A stretch of DNA of 64,000 nucleotides from Pseudomonadota bacterium (GTDB taxonomy: Bacteria; Pseudomonadota; Alphaproteobacteria; Rs-D84). Where the stretch lies: NCBI GenBank assembly GCA_023402015.1, contig JAEXCU010000009.1:1-64000 (forward strand), given 5' to 3'. The notes beneath the pieces are model-generated. The model was not told the origin of the DNA and did not search any database. It saw only the letters and a list, made by a program, of their open reading frames with translations. The translations under genes and the position numbers were made by a program. This document shows, piece by piece, positions 1 through 8,433 of this stretch; positions within the stretch are counted from its first letter, which is position 1, and the number at the start of each line of letters is the position of its first letter.

Positions 1-373
1 CTTCGTGGCCGTGGGTAATAACAAATCCAACCACGTCTTTTTTGCGTTTTTCCAACCATGTTGTATCGCAGTATTGAACATCGCCGGCACCGATTTCTTC
101 TTCCAGAAATCCCATGCCGCAATCCACGACCAAGTATTTGCCTTTGTACTTGTAAATATACATGTTTTGGCCGATGTGTTCCAATCCGCCCAACGCCATA
201 AAATAAATTTTATCGTCGTTTTTATCGTTTTCGTGTTTATTCATACCTGTGATTTTCGCAGGTTTTTTTGCGGCGGCGGGACGACGTGTTTCTTTGCCTG
301 GACGTGGTGTTTCTTTGGTCGCCTGGGGCGTTTCAATTTTCGCCGGGGCCGCTTTTTCGCGTACTTTTACCAT
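1..373 (-). CDS. rnj: Ribonuclease J, N-terminal part (runs off the left edge)
   Basis: The reverse strand encodes 124 residues before the window ends. After a Lys/Ala/Pro-rich N-terminal tail of about 45 residues comes a metallo-beta-lactamase fold opening typical of RNase J: LGGLEHIGQNMYIYKYKGK, then LVVDCGMGF, and the first metal-binding motif at the edge (ITHGHE). RNase J is an mRNA-decay and rRNA-processing 5' exo/endonuclease of the cytoplasm. The ATG at 373 follows AAGGAAAAAT, a fair ribosome-binding site. The basic extension before the catalytic domain is longer than in most homologues. The catalytic centre and C-terminal domain are outside the window. Confidence 0.9.
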   Translation of the reverse strand, partial: MVKVREKAAPAKIETPQATKETPRPGKETRRPAAAKKPAKITGMNKHENDKNDDKIYFMALGGLEHIGQNMYIYKYKGKYLVVDCGMGFLEEEIGAGDVQYCDTTWLEKRKKDVVGFVITHGHE

Positions 374-655
374 ATATTTTTCCTTATTATCAGGTTTACA
401 TTTATGCGCCACCACAGAATCCATTGCCAATAAAGAAATAAATCTTTATTTGTAGTGAATCCGTGGTGTCGCGGTTTTCCATGCCCCCACGCGGCAATTT
501 GTTATATTAAACAATTAAAGACATAGGGGTGGGTTTTACTGAGTGATTTTTGACTCAGATTCTCTTCTCAGGTGTTAATATTACTCTTTTTGGTGGTAAA
601 AGCAAGAAAATAACGCAAATGCATTTTTCCGTTTATTTTATCACCGCGATTTTTA

Positions 656-748
656 TTGCGCCGATTTGTAAAAAAGGTTATAATTACCCCGATAGCCAGG
701 GCGTCCAACGGTGGGATATTATGCCTAATCCAAACGGACGATTTTTTT
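656..748 (+). promoter_or_regulatory. Promoter followed by terminator-like hairpin upstream of the 805 gene
   Basis: A sigma70-like promoter TTGCGC (656-661), 17-base spacer, TATAAT (679-684) is followed within 20 bases by a hairpin CGTCC (702-706) / GGACG (736-740) with an inner GGAT/ATCC helix and a T-run at 742-748. This could be an attenuator for the gene at 805 or a very short RNA. It does not show the a-b-c helix pattern of the six RNA elements elsewhere in the window. The rest of 374-655 holds no gene I can support, and presumably contains the RNase J promoter. Confidence 0.4.
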
Positions 749-804
749 CGCGAATTTTGTACAATTAGAAACCCCTGATTTCTGCATTTTTTATCCCCCT
801 GTTT

Positions 805-1866
805 TTGCCGAATGCAATCGTCCGTTTGTTTCCGGTGGTATATTTTTCCCTGATGGCCGGAACGGCATTTGCGGCCTGCACTGGAACGGTTTTGGACGAA
901 TTTGATGAACCGGTAATTGGCGCGTCCGTTGTTGTCAAAGGTAATGCTTCAACCGGTTCTGCAACCGATATTGACGGATACTTTTCAATCAGCAGTTGTA
1001 AACCCGGTGATATTTTGGTCGTAACATATATCGGATACAGAACCACGGAATTTTGTGTTGGCACCACCGGACATCTGCAAATCGGCATGTGTTCAGATGA
1101 CGCGTTGGGTGGTGGCGATTGCGGTACCAGTTCTGGTATGGGCACCAGTTGCAGCGGTGGTGGTGGCGGATGTACAACATTGGCATGTACCGCATGCACA
1201 ACCGCCATAACCGAATGGGCGTCAACCGGCACGGCCGGATATGAATTCCGACTGGCCGGCGGCACGTGCAGTGGAAATTCATGCACATCGCATGGCACGT
1301 GCACCGGTCAAACAACGGAATATCGTTGCGCGGATGGATATGCCGGGTCCACAACCAATGGCAAAACCGGATGTTATCAGGTGGCAACATGTACATCGGG
1401 ATGCTGTGGCACGGTTATTTCATCAGTTGATAATGACCCGTTAATTGGCGCATCGGTTGTTGGGGTACAGTCTGTTAATACAAATGGTTATTCCAATGGC
1501 GCCACCACCAACATCGCAGGGATTTATCAAATACCATGTGATGCCGGGGACACATTGATTTTTACCTATGTCGGATATTCACGTAAAGAAATAAAAATCA
1601 CCAGCCAAAATCGTTCCGGCATAACCGTTTCGCTGGACGAAGATGCGGGCGAAGGTGCATGCAATGCGGGATATTATATGGATTGGTCCACCGGCCACAG
1701 CCGGTGTATAAAATGCCCCAGCGACAATAATGTTGCCGGTACAATTCCGGCCAGCAATGATGGGAACTTTGACAATACAATTTATTACTGCAAAATCCCA
1801 CGCAGCACCGTTGTCAGTGATACCAGTGGCACATATGAATACACATCTGATTGTTATTATAAATAA
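805..1866 (+). CDS. Secreted Cys-rich protein with two carboxypeptidase-regulatory-like domains
   Basis: About 353 residues. A hydrophobic signal-like segment ends in GTAFAACTG, followed by two CarboxypepD_reg-like beta-sandwich repeats (around residues 25-90 and 200-275) with the typical IGASVVVKG...GYFSI...VVTYIGYRT pattern, also seen at the N-terminus of SusC-type receptors. Between and after them are Cys-rich stretches with EYRC...GYAG...GC. The end has the family signature, CKIP then SGTYEYTSDCYY. The start is uncertain: no ATG precedes the signal peptide. TTG at 805 is listed, but the frame is open back to 769 and a conserved in-frame upstream stretch (CTG at 775) is shared with the gene at 29530. 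Exported, role unknown. Confidence 0.7.
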   Translation: MPNAIVRLFPVVYFSLMAGTAFAACTGTVLDEFDEPVIGASVVVKGNASTGSATDIDGYFSISSCKPGDILVVTYIGYRTTEFCVGTTGHLQIGMCSDDALGGGDCGTSSGMGTSCSGGGGGCTTLACTACTTAITEWASTGTAGYEFRLAGGTCSGNSCTSHGTCTGQTTEYRCADGYAGSTTNGKTGCYQVATCTSGCCGTVISSVDNDPLIGASVVGVQSVNTNGYSNGATTNIAGIYQIPCDAGDTLIFTYVGYSRKEIKITSQNRSGITVSLDEDAGEGACNAGYYMDWSTGHSRCIKCPSDNNVAGTIPASNDGNFDNTIYYCKIPRSTVVSDTSGTYEYTSDCYYK

Positions 1867-1906
1867 ATGTATGGAATTACCGTCCGGAATCAGATATAAT
1901 ACCAAA

Positions 1907-2147
1907 TGAACTGACAGGGATGTCGGTTTCAGGGACCTAAGAAATCCTTTACTTAACCGGTGGGGAACCATCGTAATCCGACTGAAAAAACGTCGGCGCA
2001 ATTGCGCCGTGTGTTTTATCAAACCCGACTGATTTTACCGGTCGGGGGTCCGCAGGTTATAAAACAGCGCATGCGCAAAGACCTGCGGGGTCATTGTTAA
2101 GTATGATTTTCTTAATCCCCGACCGCCAATCCCATTGGCGGTTTTTT
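1907..2147 (+). ncRNA. Structured RNA element F (pseudoknot plus terminator) upstream of the 2175 gene
   Basis: A TATAAT box at 1895-1900 puts the RNA start near 1907. Helices: P1 1911-1916/1921-1926; a 1938-1944 (TAAGAAA) with a' 2108-2114; b 1950-1957 (TACTTAAC) with b' 2096-2103; c 2040-2047 (GGTCGGGG) with c' 2117-2124; d near 2050-2090. c can instead pair locally (2024-2029 with 2041-2046). A terminator hairpin 2123-2141 with T-run 2142-2147 overlaps c' by two bases. It is the longest and most divergent of six copies but keeps every helix. The gene starts 28 bases after the T-run. Function is inferred to be attenuation of that gene. Confidence 0.75.
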
Positions 2148-2174
2148 GTTGATTAACCTAAGGGGGATTTTGGT

Positions 2175-2792
2175 ATGAAAAAATTTTTTGCGGCATTGAT
2201 TATGATGTTTATAACTGTACCGGTATTGGGGGAATATTCTGATTATCCCAACCAGGAATCATGCGAGGCGATGACCGCATTGTATGACGCAATGTATGCA
2301 TATCCGGACCATAAACAGTACGTCCAGGCAGGCGTTGGAATACCATTTGACGATATGTATGATTATATAATGGACGTATTAAACAACAATATACAGTTGA
2401 CCGCGACAAGGCGTGGCGTAAGTTTTGTTTACAACATGTTTTTTAAAATCAGCGGCACCGCGACAATGCGCCGCAGGGTGGAACAGTGGGGCGAAGATAT
2501 AATCCATTATCGTGGGCGTTTTCGCCAAGAATCGGCGTTTTTTCCGACGTTTTGTGGATGTGAAACCGGGCAATATGTACCGGAAATTACCGCCCCCGGT
2601 GATTTTATAACATGTGATGATTGCGCGCCCGGATATTATAACGCCAGTGGCAGTTGTACCAGATGTCCGTCGCCGGGTACATCGCGGGCCGGCGCAAAAA
2701 CCATAACGAAATGTTATATTCCCGCGAATGCCGAACAAACAGAAGATATCGGGACATATGTGTTTACAACGGATTGTAATTATACAAATTAA
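2175..2792 (+). CDS. Small secreted Cys-rich family protein
   Basis: 205 residues. A signal peptide (MKKFFAALIMMFITVPVLG) is followed by a helical region of about 100 residues without cysteines and then a Cys-rich C-terminal module: FCGCETGQYVP, CDDCAPGYYNASG, CTRCPSPG, then KCYIPAN and GTYVFTTDCNY. That end is shared with the proteins at 805, 6962, 29530, 32696 and 48706. The start follows AAGGGGGA at a normal distance. It lies directly downstream of RNA element F, whose c' strand could pair with GGGGAT of its ribosome-binding site. The cysteines suggest disulphides outside the cytoplasm. No known function. Confidence 0.8.
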   Translation: MKKFFAALIMMFITVPVLGEYSDYPNQESCEAMTALYDAMYAYPDHKQYVQAGVGIPFDDMYDYIMDVLNNNIQLTATRRGVSFVYNMFFKISGTATMRRRVEQWGEDIIHYRGRFRQESAFFPTFCGCETGQYVPEITAPGDFITCDDCAPGYYNASGSCTRCPSPGTSRAGAKTITKCYIPANAEQTEDIGTYVFTTDCNYTN

Positions 2793-2818
2793 AAAATCCC
2801 CCGACCGGGGGAATTTTT
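2791..2818. terminator. Bidirectional terminator
   Basis: Stem TCCCCCGACCGGGGGA at 2797-2812 with an A-run before and a T-run after. It separates the convergent gene at 2175 and alaS. Confidence 0.85.
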
Positions 2819-2850
2819 ATTCTGTACTCAGACTTTTTTGCGGCGCGGGA

Positions 2851-4908
2851 TTATTCGGCCAGTGTTCCGACCGACATTGTAATGCGGCGAATACCACTGC
2901 TGATGGATTTTTCTTTGTTGATTTTCGCCTTTAATATGTCGCCAGTGTTGTAAATATGGGTTCCACCGCACAGTTCGCATGATACGTCGCCGGCGGTGAT
3001 AACTTTGACGGTTTCGCCATATTTTTCACCGAACAATGCCATTGCGCCGCGCGCCTTGGCATCCGCAATACTCATTTCTTCGTGGGATACTGGCATTTTT
3101 GCATTAATCCATTCGTTAACCAAATCTTCCACTGCCTGCTTTTCATCTGCGGTCATTACGCGCCCAAATGAAAAGTCAAATCGTACTGAATCCGGTGAAA
3201 CCTTGGACCCGCGTTGTTCCACATCGTCATTCAGAACATGGCGTAATGCCGCCTGTAATAAATGTGCGGCGGTATGTGCACGTGCAGTTTGCTGGCGCGT
3301 GGCAGAATTAATTATTGTTGAAACATTGTCCCCAACCGATAAATCGCCGGTCAGTGTTCCCTTGTGAATAACAACGTCGCCGGCACGTGCAGCCTCGGCC
3401 ACGGTCATAACGGTTGCGCCGTCTTTGGTAATTTGACCACTGTCGCCGACCTGGCCACCCTGGGTACCATAAAAGTTTGTTTTATCCAGTGCAACTTCCA
3501 CTTCTTCGCCCGCCGCGGCCGATTGAACAAATTCACCACCGCGCAAAATCGCCAAGATGGTTGATTTCATTTCATCATTCGGTGTGTATTTTGCAGTGTC
3601 GTCGGTCGCCGGCAATTGGGTCTGTGATTCCCACAGTGTACGGGTGCCCTTGGTATCGGCACGGGAACGTTCTTTTTGTTCGGCCATGGCCCGTTCAAAA
3701 CCGGCGGTATCAACGGAAATATTCCGGTCGCGCAGAATCATCTGGGTTAAATCCAACGGGAATCCGTATGTATCAAATAACTTAAACGCGACATCGCCCG
3801 GCAAAACATTGTTGTTTATTTTCGGCAATTCATTTTCCAACAATTTCATACCATTTTGCAACATGTCTGCAAACGCGTTTTCTTCGTTTTTGATTATATC
3901 AATGACACGCGCCTGTTCGCGGGCCAATTCCGGATACGCACCACCCATTTCTGTAATCAGGGCAGGGTACAGTTGCGACAACAATGCCCCGCGGTGTCCC
4001 AACATTTGTCCATGACGCATTGCGCGACGCAGTATGCGGCGGATAACATATCCGCGGTCTGTGTTGGACGGAATGACGCCGTCGGCAATTGCAAATCCAA
4101 CCGCGCGCAGGTGGTCAACAATAACCTTGAACGAAGACGTGTTTTCATCCGTCTTTTTTACGCCAACAATGCCTTCTGTTGCGTGAATCAGGTTCTGAAA
4201 CAAATCTGTATCGTAATTATCGCGCTTGCCTTGCATCATTGCGGCCCAGCGTTCCAACCCACCGCCTGTATCCACGTTTTGTTTTGGCAGGGGTGTCAGA
4301 TTTCCATTCGCATCGCGATCATATTGCATAAATACGTCGTTCCAAATTTCAACCCACCGGTCGTCTTCGTTTGCAATATCGTCGCCAAAATCATAAAACA
4401 TTTCTGTGCATGGGCCGCACGGACCGGTGTCCCCGGCCGACCACCAGTTGTCTTTGTCGCCCAGGCGAATTGCTTCTTTGCCGGCAATTTTACGCCACAG
4501 TTCGGTTGATTCTTCGTCAGAAACGTGGGTCGTAACACGTATTTTTGCGGGGTTTAATTTTAAAACCTGGGTCAATAATTCCCATGACATTTCAATGGCG
4601 CCGGCCTTGAAATAATCACCAAATGACCAATTCCCAACCATTTCAAAGAATGTGTGATGACGTCCGTCAAAACCGACTTCGTCCAAATCATTATGCTTGC
4701 CCCCGGCGCGAATGCATTTTTGAACATCGGCAACGCGGGTTGCAAATGCGGGTTCTGTGCCCTGTAAAATACCTTTCCACGGAACCATGCCGGCAACCGT
4801 GAACAACAATGTCGGGTCGTTCGGTATCAGCGACGCAGACGGCACAATTTTATGCCCACGTGATTCAAAAAAGTCCAAGAATGTTTTACGAATGTCATTG
4901 TATTTCAT
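2851..4908 (-). CDS. alaS: Alanyl-tRNA synthetase, short form lacking the C-terminal domain
   Basis: 685 residues. It charges tRNA-Ala, and by inference the tmRNA in this window. The N-terminal aminoacylation domain is clear (FFESRGHKIVPSASLIP, MVPWKGILQG, DNWWSAGDTGPCGPCTE, tRNA-binding helical region to about 450), followed by the editing domain with zinc motif HTAAH and CELCGGTH. The protein stops a few residues after ISSGIRRITMSVG. Bacterial AlaRS is usually about 870 residues, so the DHHA1/C-Ala domain is missing. The sequence after the stop shows no continuation, so this is a natural short form rather than a frameshift. ATG at 4908; the ribosome site is weak. Confidence 0.95.
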   Translation of the reverse strand: MKYNDIRKTFLDFFESRGHKIVPSASLIPNDPTLLFTVAGMVPWKGILQGTEPAFATRVADVQKCIRAGGKHNDLDEVGFDGRHHTFFEMVGNWSFGDYFKAGAIEMSWELLTQVLKLNPAKIRVTTHVSDEESTELWRKIAGKEAIRLGDKDNWWSAGDTGPCGPCTEMFYDFGDDIANEDDRWVEIWNDVFMQYDRDANGNLTPLPKQNVDTGGGLERWAAMMQGKRDNYDTDLFQNLIHATEGIVGVKKTDENTSSFKVIVDHLRAVGFAIADGVIPSNTDRGYVIRRILRRAMRHGQMLGHRGALLSQLYPALITEMGGAYPELAREQARVIDIIKNEENAFADMLQNGMKLLENELPKINNNVLPGDVAFKLFDTYGFPLDLTQMILRDRNISVDTAGFERAMAEQKERSRADTKGTRTLWESQTQLPATDDTAKYTPNDEMKSTILAILRGGEFVQSAAAGEEVEVALDKTNFYGTQGGQVGDSGQITKDGATVMTVAEAARAGDVVIHKGTLTGDLSVGDNVSTIINSATRQQTARAHTAAHLLQAALRHVLNDDVEQRGSKVSPDSVRFDFSFGRVMTADEKQAVEDLVNEWINAKMPVSHEEMSIADAKARGAMALFGEKYGETVKVITAGDVSCELCGGTHIYNTGDILKAKINKEKSISSGIRRITMSVGTLAE

Positions 4909-5004
4909 TTTAATATATTCCCTTGTTTATCGGTGCAATTCTAGACACATTGTGGCACCGTTTCAATCAGATATTTTGTTTTTTGTGAATTTTTTGCGAA
5001 ATAT

Positions 5005-5829
5005 TTAATTTGCCCCAACGGGCGCATTATTTGCGTTTAATGCGGCGCGCAAAACCGCATCGTATCGGGAAATAGCCCGTGCATAGTGTTCGCCCACGTT
5101 GCATGTTGGACAATCGGGGCGTCCATATTTAATTATCGCGGTGTCAATGTTTGTTGCAATATAATTTACGCGGTCCATATAAATCGGCATTGCATTTGGA
5201 TTAATGTGGCGCGCAAATATATTTACCCCTGACCACATCATCGCATCCACCGGTGGGCGATAATCCAAACCGTCATCAATCTGTTGAATTTTATCAATCA
5301 CACCCGTCCAAATGTTTGCCAATTTAATTAATAAATCTGTTTTAATTAATGTGCCGGCAAATCCAATATGCGGTTTGTCCAAAACAATATTGTCGTCATC
5401 AACAATATATTCTGTTGGCTTATCCATTACGCGAAACAGGTCCACCACCCGTCGCCGTAAAACAATCATATTTTGAATAATTGCAAATATATCATAATTT
5501 GCCTGCGGCACATCCAGGTTAATTAACAAATCGTCATCGTCGTTAAATATTATCCATTCGGGAACGTGTTTTAATTTTGCAACCGCGGAAATAATCGCCA
5601 GGCGTGCGCGCAGGGTACCAATGTTTTCCAAACTGTTGATAATCATTAATGGTCCACGATATCCCAATTTGCGAATTTGTCGGCGGGATACAGTTGTGGC
5701 GGGATTGTCATTATGAATTATTAATAAAAAATTTTGTTTTAATTTGCCCAACGCAGACACAGAAATCCGCAACATTTCATTACGGAATGTTGTCAGACCA
5801 ACGACAAGATTATTTTTTCGCCCCAACAT
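5005..5829 (-). CDS. Putative glycosyltransferase (GT2/GT-A-like)
   Basis: 274 residues, no signal peptide. The N-terminus (NLVVGLTTFRNEML...) and a central WIIFNDDDDLLIN stretch around residue 90 resemble the nucleotide-sugar binding core and DxD motif of GT-A glycosyltransferases. The rest is not a clear match to a named family. A pair of cysteines near the C-terminus (CPTCNVGEHYA) is unusual for GT2. It stands alone between alaS and a divergent membrane protein. Role probably in surface glycan decoration, by inference only. Confidence 0.5.
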   Translation of the reverse strand: MLGRKNNLVVGLTTFRNEMLRISVSALGKLKQNFLLIIHNDNPATTVSRRQIRKLGYRGPLMIINSLENIGTLRARLAIISAVAKLKHVPEWIIFNDDDDLLINLDVPQANYDIFAIIQNMIVLRRRVVDLFRVMDKPTEYIVDDDNIVLDKPHIGFAGTLIKTDLLIKLANIWTGVIDKIQQIDDGLDYRPPVDAMMWSGVNIFARHINPNAMPIYMDRVNYIATNIDTAIIKYGRPDCPTCNVGEHYARAISRYDAVLRAALNANNAPVGAN

Positions 5830-5914
5830 GAATTAAATTGTAAATAAATTTTCTGAAATTGCAATCGCATTGTTATTTATGATATAATACAAAATAAATA
5901 AACAGGATTGTGAA

Positions 5915-6391
5915 ATGAAACAAACGATGATGTTCGCGATAATTGCATTGACGGCGATTGTGCTGGTGTCGTCGTTTGGATTGCAATTGGATCCGACCAC
6001 ACCGATTCAGGTGCCGCAATCTGCGGTTGGACATGAATTATACGTTTGCCCGGTGGCCAGTCCGACATGGGATTCAATTGCCACGGCGTTAAATCCGTTT
6101 GTACGTACCATTGTTGTGGCATTCTTTTTTGCAGCAATGTTGATAATGTTCACATGGGGATGGGCATTGTATCAAAATTTGCTGGCCGATAAATTTAAAC
6201 GCGATGCGTATAAAAATCCGTGGGCATTTACCAAGATTTGGTTTTGGGCGGGCGTGATAGTATTGTTGGCGGTGATGACACCAAACCATTTCCGCACGGT
6301 GCAAATCACGGGCGCGTCGGGTCAATGGGTGCTGTGCGATAATAATACGCCGGGCGCGGTTGCGGTACGCGCGGACGCGGTTCGTCCGTGA
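5915..6391 (+). CDS. Membrane protein of unknown function
   Basis: 158 residues. An N-terminal hydrophobic segment (MMFAIIALTAIVLVSSF), a periplasmic-like stretch with a cysteine, then two strong membrane segments around residues 65-88 and 108-125, separated by a basic cytoplasmic-like loop (KFKRDAYKNPW). A short tail contains a second cysteine. I do not recognise the family. It stands alone, with a consensus-like region upstream (TATAAT-like at 5882). Confidence 0.55.
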   Translation: MKQTMMFAIIALTAIVLVSSFGLQLDPTTPIQVPQSAVGHELYVCPVASPTWDSIATALNPFVRTIVVAFFFAAMLIMFTWGWALYQNLLADKFKRDAYKNPWAFTKIWFWAGVIVLLAVMTPNHFRTVQITGASGQWVLCDNNTPGAVAVRADAVRP

Positions 6392-6462
6392 TTAAATTCA
6401 TAAAAATGTAAAAATCATTTTTTGTCAACATTATCAAAAAATCACAGAATTTAAATATGCCC

Positions 6463-6600
6463 TTGACTTAAAGGCGCGATTTCTCTACGATTCGGGTAAG
6501 CAGGACAGGCAATGTCCTTGGAATACAAGAAGTTCAGACGATAACATTCTTGAAACACATATGGTCTGGGCGTTTAACAGATTCCAACGACATTGCCTAT
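6463..6600 (+). promoter_or_regulatory. Promoter and structured leader RNA of the HU gene
   Basis: A near-consensus promoter TTGACT (6463-6468), 17 bases, TACGAT (6486-6491) gives a start near 6498. The RNA then forms a long stem, 6507-6516 with 6589-6598 and 6518-6524 with 6581-6587 (17 pairs with one C/C mismatch). Inside it two helices interleave: CAAGAA 6526-6531 with TTCTTG 6547-6552, and CAGAC 6535-6539 with GTCTG 6564-6568, an H-type pseudoknot. No terminator follows; the HU start codon is 45 bases on. It could be a regulatory 5' UTR or a processed sRNA. It does not match 6S or SRP RNA signatures that I know. Confidence 0.6.
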
Positions 6601-6644
6601 GAACTGCCGGACACCCTGTATAAATTTATGAAAGGAGAAACATT

Positions 6645-6917
6645 ATGAACAAACTGCAATTGATTGAAGCAATCGCGAACGAAGTTGACGTAACCAAGGC
6701 AACTGCGGCTGCATGCTTGGATGCATTTATCAACACTGTTACCAAAGTTCTGAAAAAGAAAGGCGAAGTTCGCTTGGTTGGTTTCGGCACATTTACAACA
6801 GCAAAACGCAAAGCAACAACTGGCCGCAACCCACAGACAGGTGCTGCGATTAAAATCCCGGCTTCTACTCAGCCTAAATTCAAACCGGGCAAAGCGTTGA
6901 AAGATGCATTGAACTAA
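6645..6917 (+). CDS. hup: HU family DNA-binding protein
   Basis: 90 residues, full length. It shows the HU/IHF fold: two N-terminal helices (MNKLQLIEAIANEVDVTKA), the VRLVGFGTFTTAKRKATTGRNPQTG beta-arm start (GFGTF and GRNPQTG are diagnostic) and the ending FKPGKALKDALN. It is a nucleoid protein that bends DNA as a dimer. GAAAGGAGAAAC ahead of the ATG is a strong ribosome site. Regulation probably passes through the structured leader upstream. Confidence 0.95.
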   Translation: MNKLQLIEAIANEVDVTKATAAACLDAFINTVTKVLKKKGEVRLVGFGTFTTAKRKATTGRNPQTGAAIKIPASTQPKFKPGKALKDALN

Positions 6918-6935
6918 ATCGTTTGATTTCGTTTT

Positions 6936-6963
6936 AAAAAACCGCCCGATTGGGCGGTTTTTT
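6936..6963. terminator. Bidirectional terminator
   Basis: Stem ACCGCCCGATTGGGCGGT at 6941-6958 flanked by A and T runs. It lies between the convergent hup gene and the Cys-rich gene, and touches the stop codon of the latter. Confidence 0.85.
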
Positions 6964-7870
6964 AATTCGTACTGTAATGGCAATTGGATGTGTATTCAAA
7001 TGTTCCACTGTTATCTGATATTGCGGTTCCGGCCGGGATATAACACGGATGATTTGTTGCGCGCGCTTTGCCGTCGGACGTTGTGGGCGCGCCATCGGGG
7101 GATGTGGGGCATGCCATTTGAATTTGTCCAACACAGTAATAACCTGTGTCATGTTCCAGTGATGATGTGCATAATGTAATTTGTATATTGTTTGACAATG
7201 GAAATATCGGGCCCGAAAAATCTGGTGCGGATATTTCACCCAGGACCAGTTTGCTGGAAACACCGCCGTTAATATTTAATACATATATGCCCGATGTGCA
7301 TTCTATTCCAAATTCGCCGTTGGTGCCACTGGTTGCGATTAATGCACCCAAAATGTTATAAATTTCAACATTTTCAACGGCGGTTCCATTTATATCGCGC
7401 AGGTTGCCGCCACACTGATGACATCCGGATTTGCCATCTGTTGTAATTCCGCGCCACCCATCACTGCAACGGTATTCAGATACAACGGAACATTTGCACG
7501 AAGAACACGATGCATTATCGCGTTGTTCGTATCCTGTATTGCCTGTGGAATACCAATCTGTGCTGGTGCAACCCTGGCAACAATCAACATCCGGGATATC
7601 GTTTATTACAATTTGGTTGTCCCCGGGATTTAAAACTTTTTTGATGCTTTCGCTGCCGATGCGAATAATAAAAATTTGGTTTGCAGTACACGATACGGAA
7701 AATTGCCCGTTTAAATCACTGTATCCGACAACCTGGCCGGTTATGGTGTAAAATGCGGCCGCCTGGCTGAGGGATGCACCAGATTGATATGAAATTGTGC
7801 CTGAACATTCTGCACCCATGGCGGGAATGGAAAATCCAACGGCGATTGTTGCCAGTATTATTTGTTTCAT
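6962..7870 (-). CDS. Secreted Cys-rich protein with two carboxypeptidase-regulatory-like domains
   Basis: 302 residues from ATG 7870, chosen because GGGAGG lies 8 bases upstream and a signal peptide follows at once (MKQIILATIAVGFSIPAMG). Two CarboxypepD_reg-like repeats (about 20-85 and 155-220, e.g. GYSDLNGQFSVSC and ATSGTNGEFGIEC) alternate with Cys-rich modules: CQGC, WYSTGNTGYEQR, EYRCSDGWRG, CHQCGG. The C-terminal signature is CYIPAG then SGTFEYTSNCHY. Its domain order is close to that of the protein at 805. RNA element C ends 36 bases before the start codon, so expression is probably controlled by that leader. Confidence 0.8.
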   Translation of the reverse strand: MKQIILATIAVGFSIPAMGAECSGTISYQSGASLSQAAAFYTITGQVVGYSDLNGQFSVSCTANQIFIIRIGSESIKKVLNPGDNQIVINDIPDVDCCQGCTSTDWYSTGNTGYEQRDNASCSSCKCSVVSEYRCSDGWRGITTDGKSGCHQCGGNLRDINGTAVENVEIYNILGALIATSGTNGEFGIECTSGIYVLNINGGVSSKLVLGEISAPDFSGPIFPLSNNIQITLCTSSLEHDTGYYCVGQIQMACPTSPDGAPTTSDGKARATNHPCYIPAGTAISDNSGTFEYTSNCHYSTN

Positions 7871-7905
7871 TCTGAATCCTCCCTGTTTCATTTTTCGTAT
7901 GAATG

Positions 7906-8079
7906 AAAAAACCACCGGAAAATTCAGGTGGTTGGAGGTTCATAGCTATAATCAGGTATAGTGTGTTTATTCAATATATTCACAACCCTCCAACCAAAAG
8001 ATTGGAGAATTTCGTTCGTTATTATACCGAACGCCTGATTTGCGGGCTATGACACCCCGGCGTAAAAACACTTTACGTC
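7906..8079 (-). ncRNA. Structured RNA element C (pseudoknot plus terminator)
   Basis: Promoter on the reverse strand: TTGCCT (8114-8109), 17 bases, TATCAT (8091-8086). Helices: P1 8077-8072/8066-8061; a 8052-8046 with a' 7946-7940 (TCATAGC/GCTATGA); b 8040-8034 with b' 7956-7950 (AATCAGG/CCTGATT); c 7995-7987 with c' 7938-7930 (GGTTGGAGG/CCTCCAACC); hairpin e 7961-7946. c can pair instead with CTCCAA at 8007-8002. Terminator stem 7931-7912 and T-run 7911-7906. Sequences of a and b differ from copies A and B but pairing is kept. Downstream gene: the Cys-rich protein starting at 7870. Confidence 0.8.
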
Positions 8080-8129
8080 ATATAAATGATAGTGATTTTT
8101 TTACCAAAAGGCAAGATTTTGTTTTAAAT

Positions 8130-8153
8130 AAAACCCGCCCAATTGGGCGGTTT
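8130..8153. terminator. Terminator after the HTH gene
   Basis: CCGCCCAATTGGGCGG with flanking A- and T-rich runs. In the reverse direction it follows the HTH gene stop directly. Confidence 0.75.
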
Positions 8154-8154
8154 G

Positions 8155-8385
8155 TTATTTGCCATGTCTGGGACCGGCCCCTTTTTTATACGCCATTAAT
8201 GAAAAACCTGCGAACATCAATCGTTGGATAATTTCACTGGGGAAAACGGCGCGTCCGCGTTCGCACATAACAAAATCTTTGTGCGTCATCTTTAACAGAT
8301 TTGCTGCCTGAACAGTATCTATTTTCAGTTTCTGTCTGGCCCGTCGCATGTATTCGCCATAATATCTGGCATCAATCAGTGTCAT
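8155..8385 (-). CDS. Small HTH (XRE-like) protein
   Basis: 76 residues from ATG 8385, chosen for AGAGGAG upstream; a longer start at 8442 would lie inside the terminator of RNA element B. The sequence YMRRARQKLKIDTVQAANLLKM followed by THKDFVMCERGRAVFP resembles a lambda-repressor-type helix-turn-helix (recognition helix then E-x-G-R). The C-terminus is basic. It is a candidate DNA- or RNA-binding regulator. Two tandem RNA elements (B and A) precede it, an arrangement that hints at a regulatory link between this protein and the RNA family. That link is inference. Confidence 0.6.
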   Translation of the reverse strand: MTLIDARYYGEYMRRARQKLKIDTVQAANLLKMTHKDFVMCERGRAVFPSEIIQRLMFAGFSLMAYKKGAGPRHGK

Positions 8386-8433
8386 TTTTTTTCTCCTCTG
8401 TTTTTTTGGCCCCAATGGCGGGGCGTGTGATAA

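Noticed and set aside
530..748. A seventh RNA element upstream of the 805 gene
   Set aside because: A hairpin CTGAGT/ACTCAG and a terminator-like stem exist, but no a-a', b-b', c-c' set can be drawn.
6498..6600. 6S RNA or SRP RNA
   Set aside because: The long stem suggested 6S, but it lacks a central bubble and suitable length, and no SRP tetraloop motif is present.
7871..7915. Longer N-terminus for the 6962 protein
   Set aside because: It would put 15 residues before a good signal peptide and ignore a strong ribosome site at 7870; it also starts within 4 bases of the terminator.
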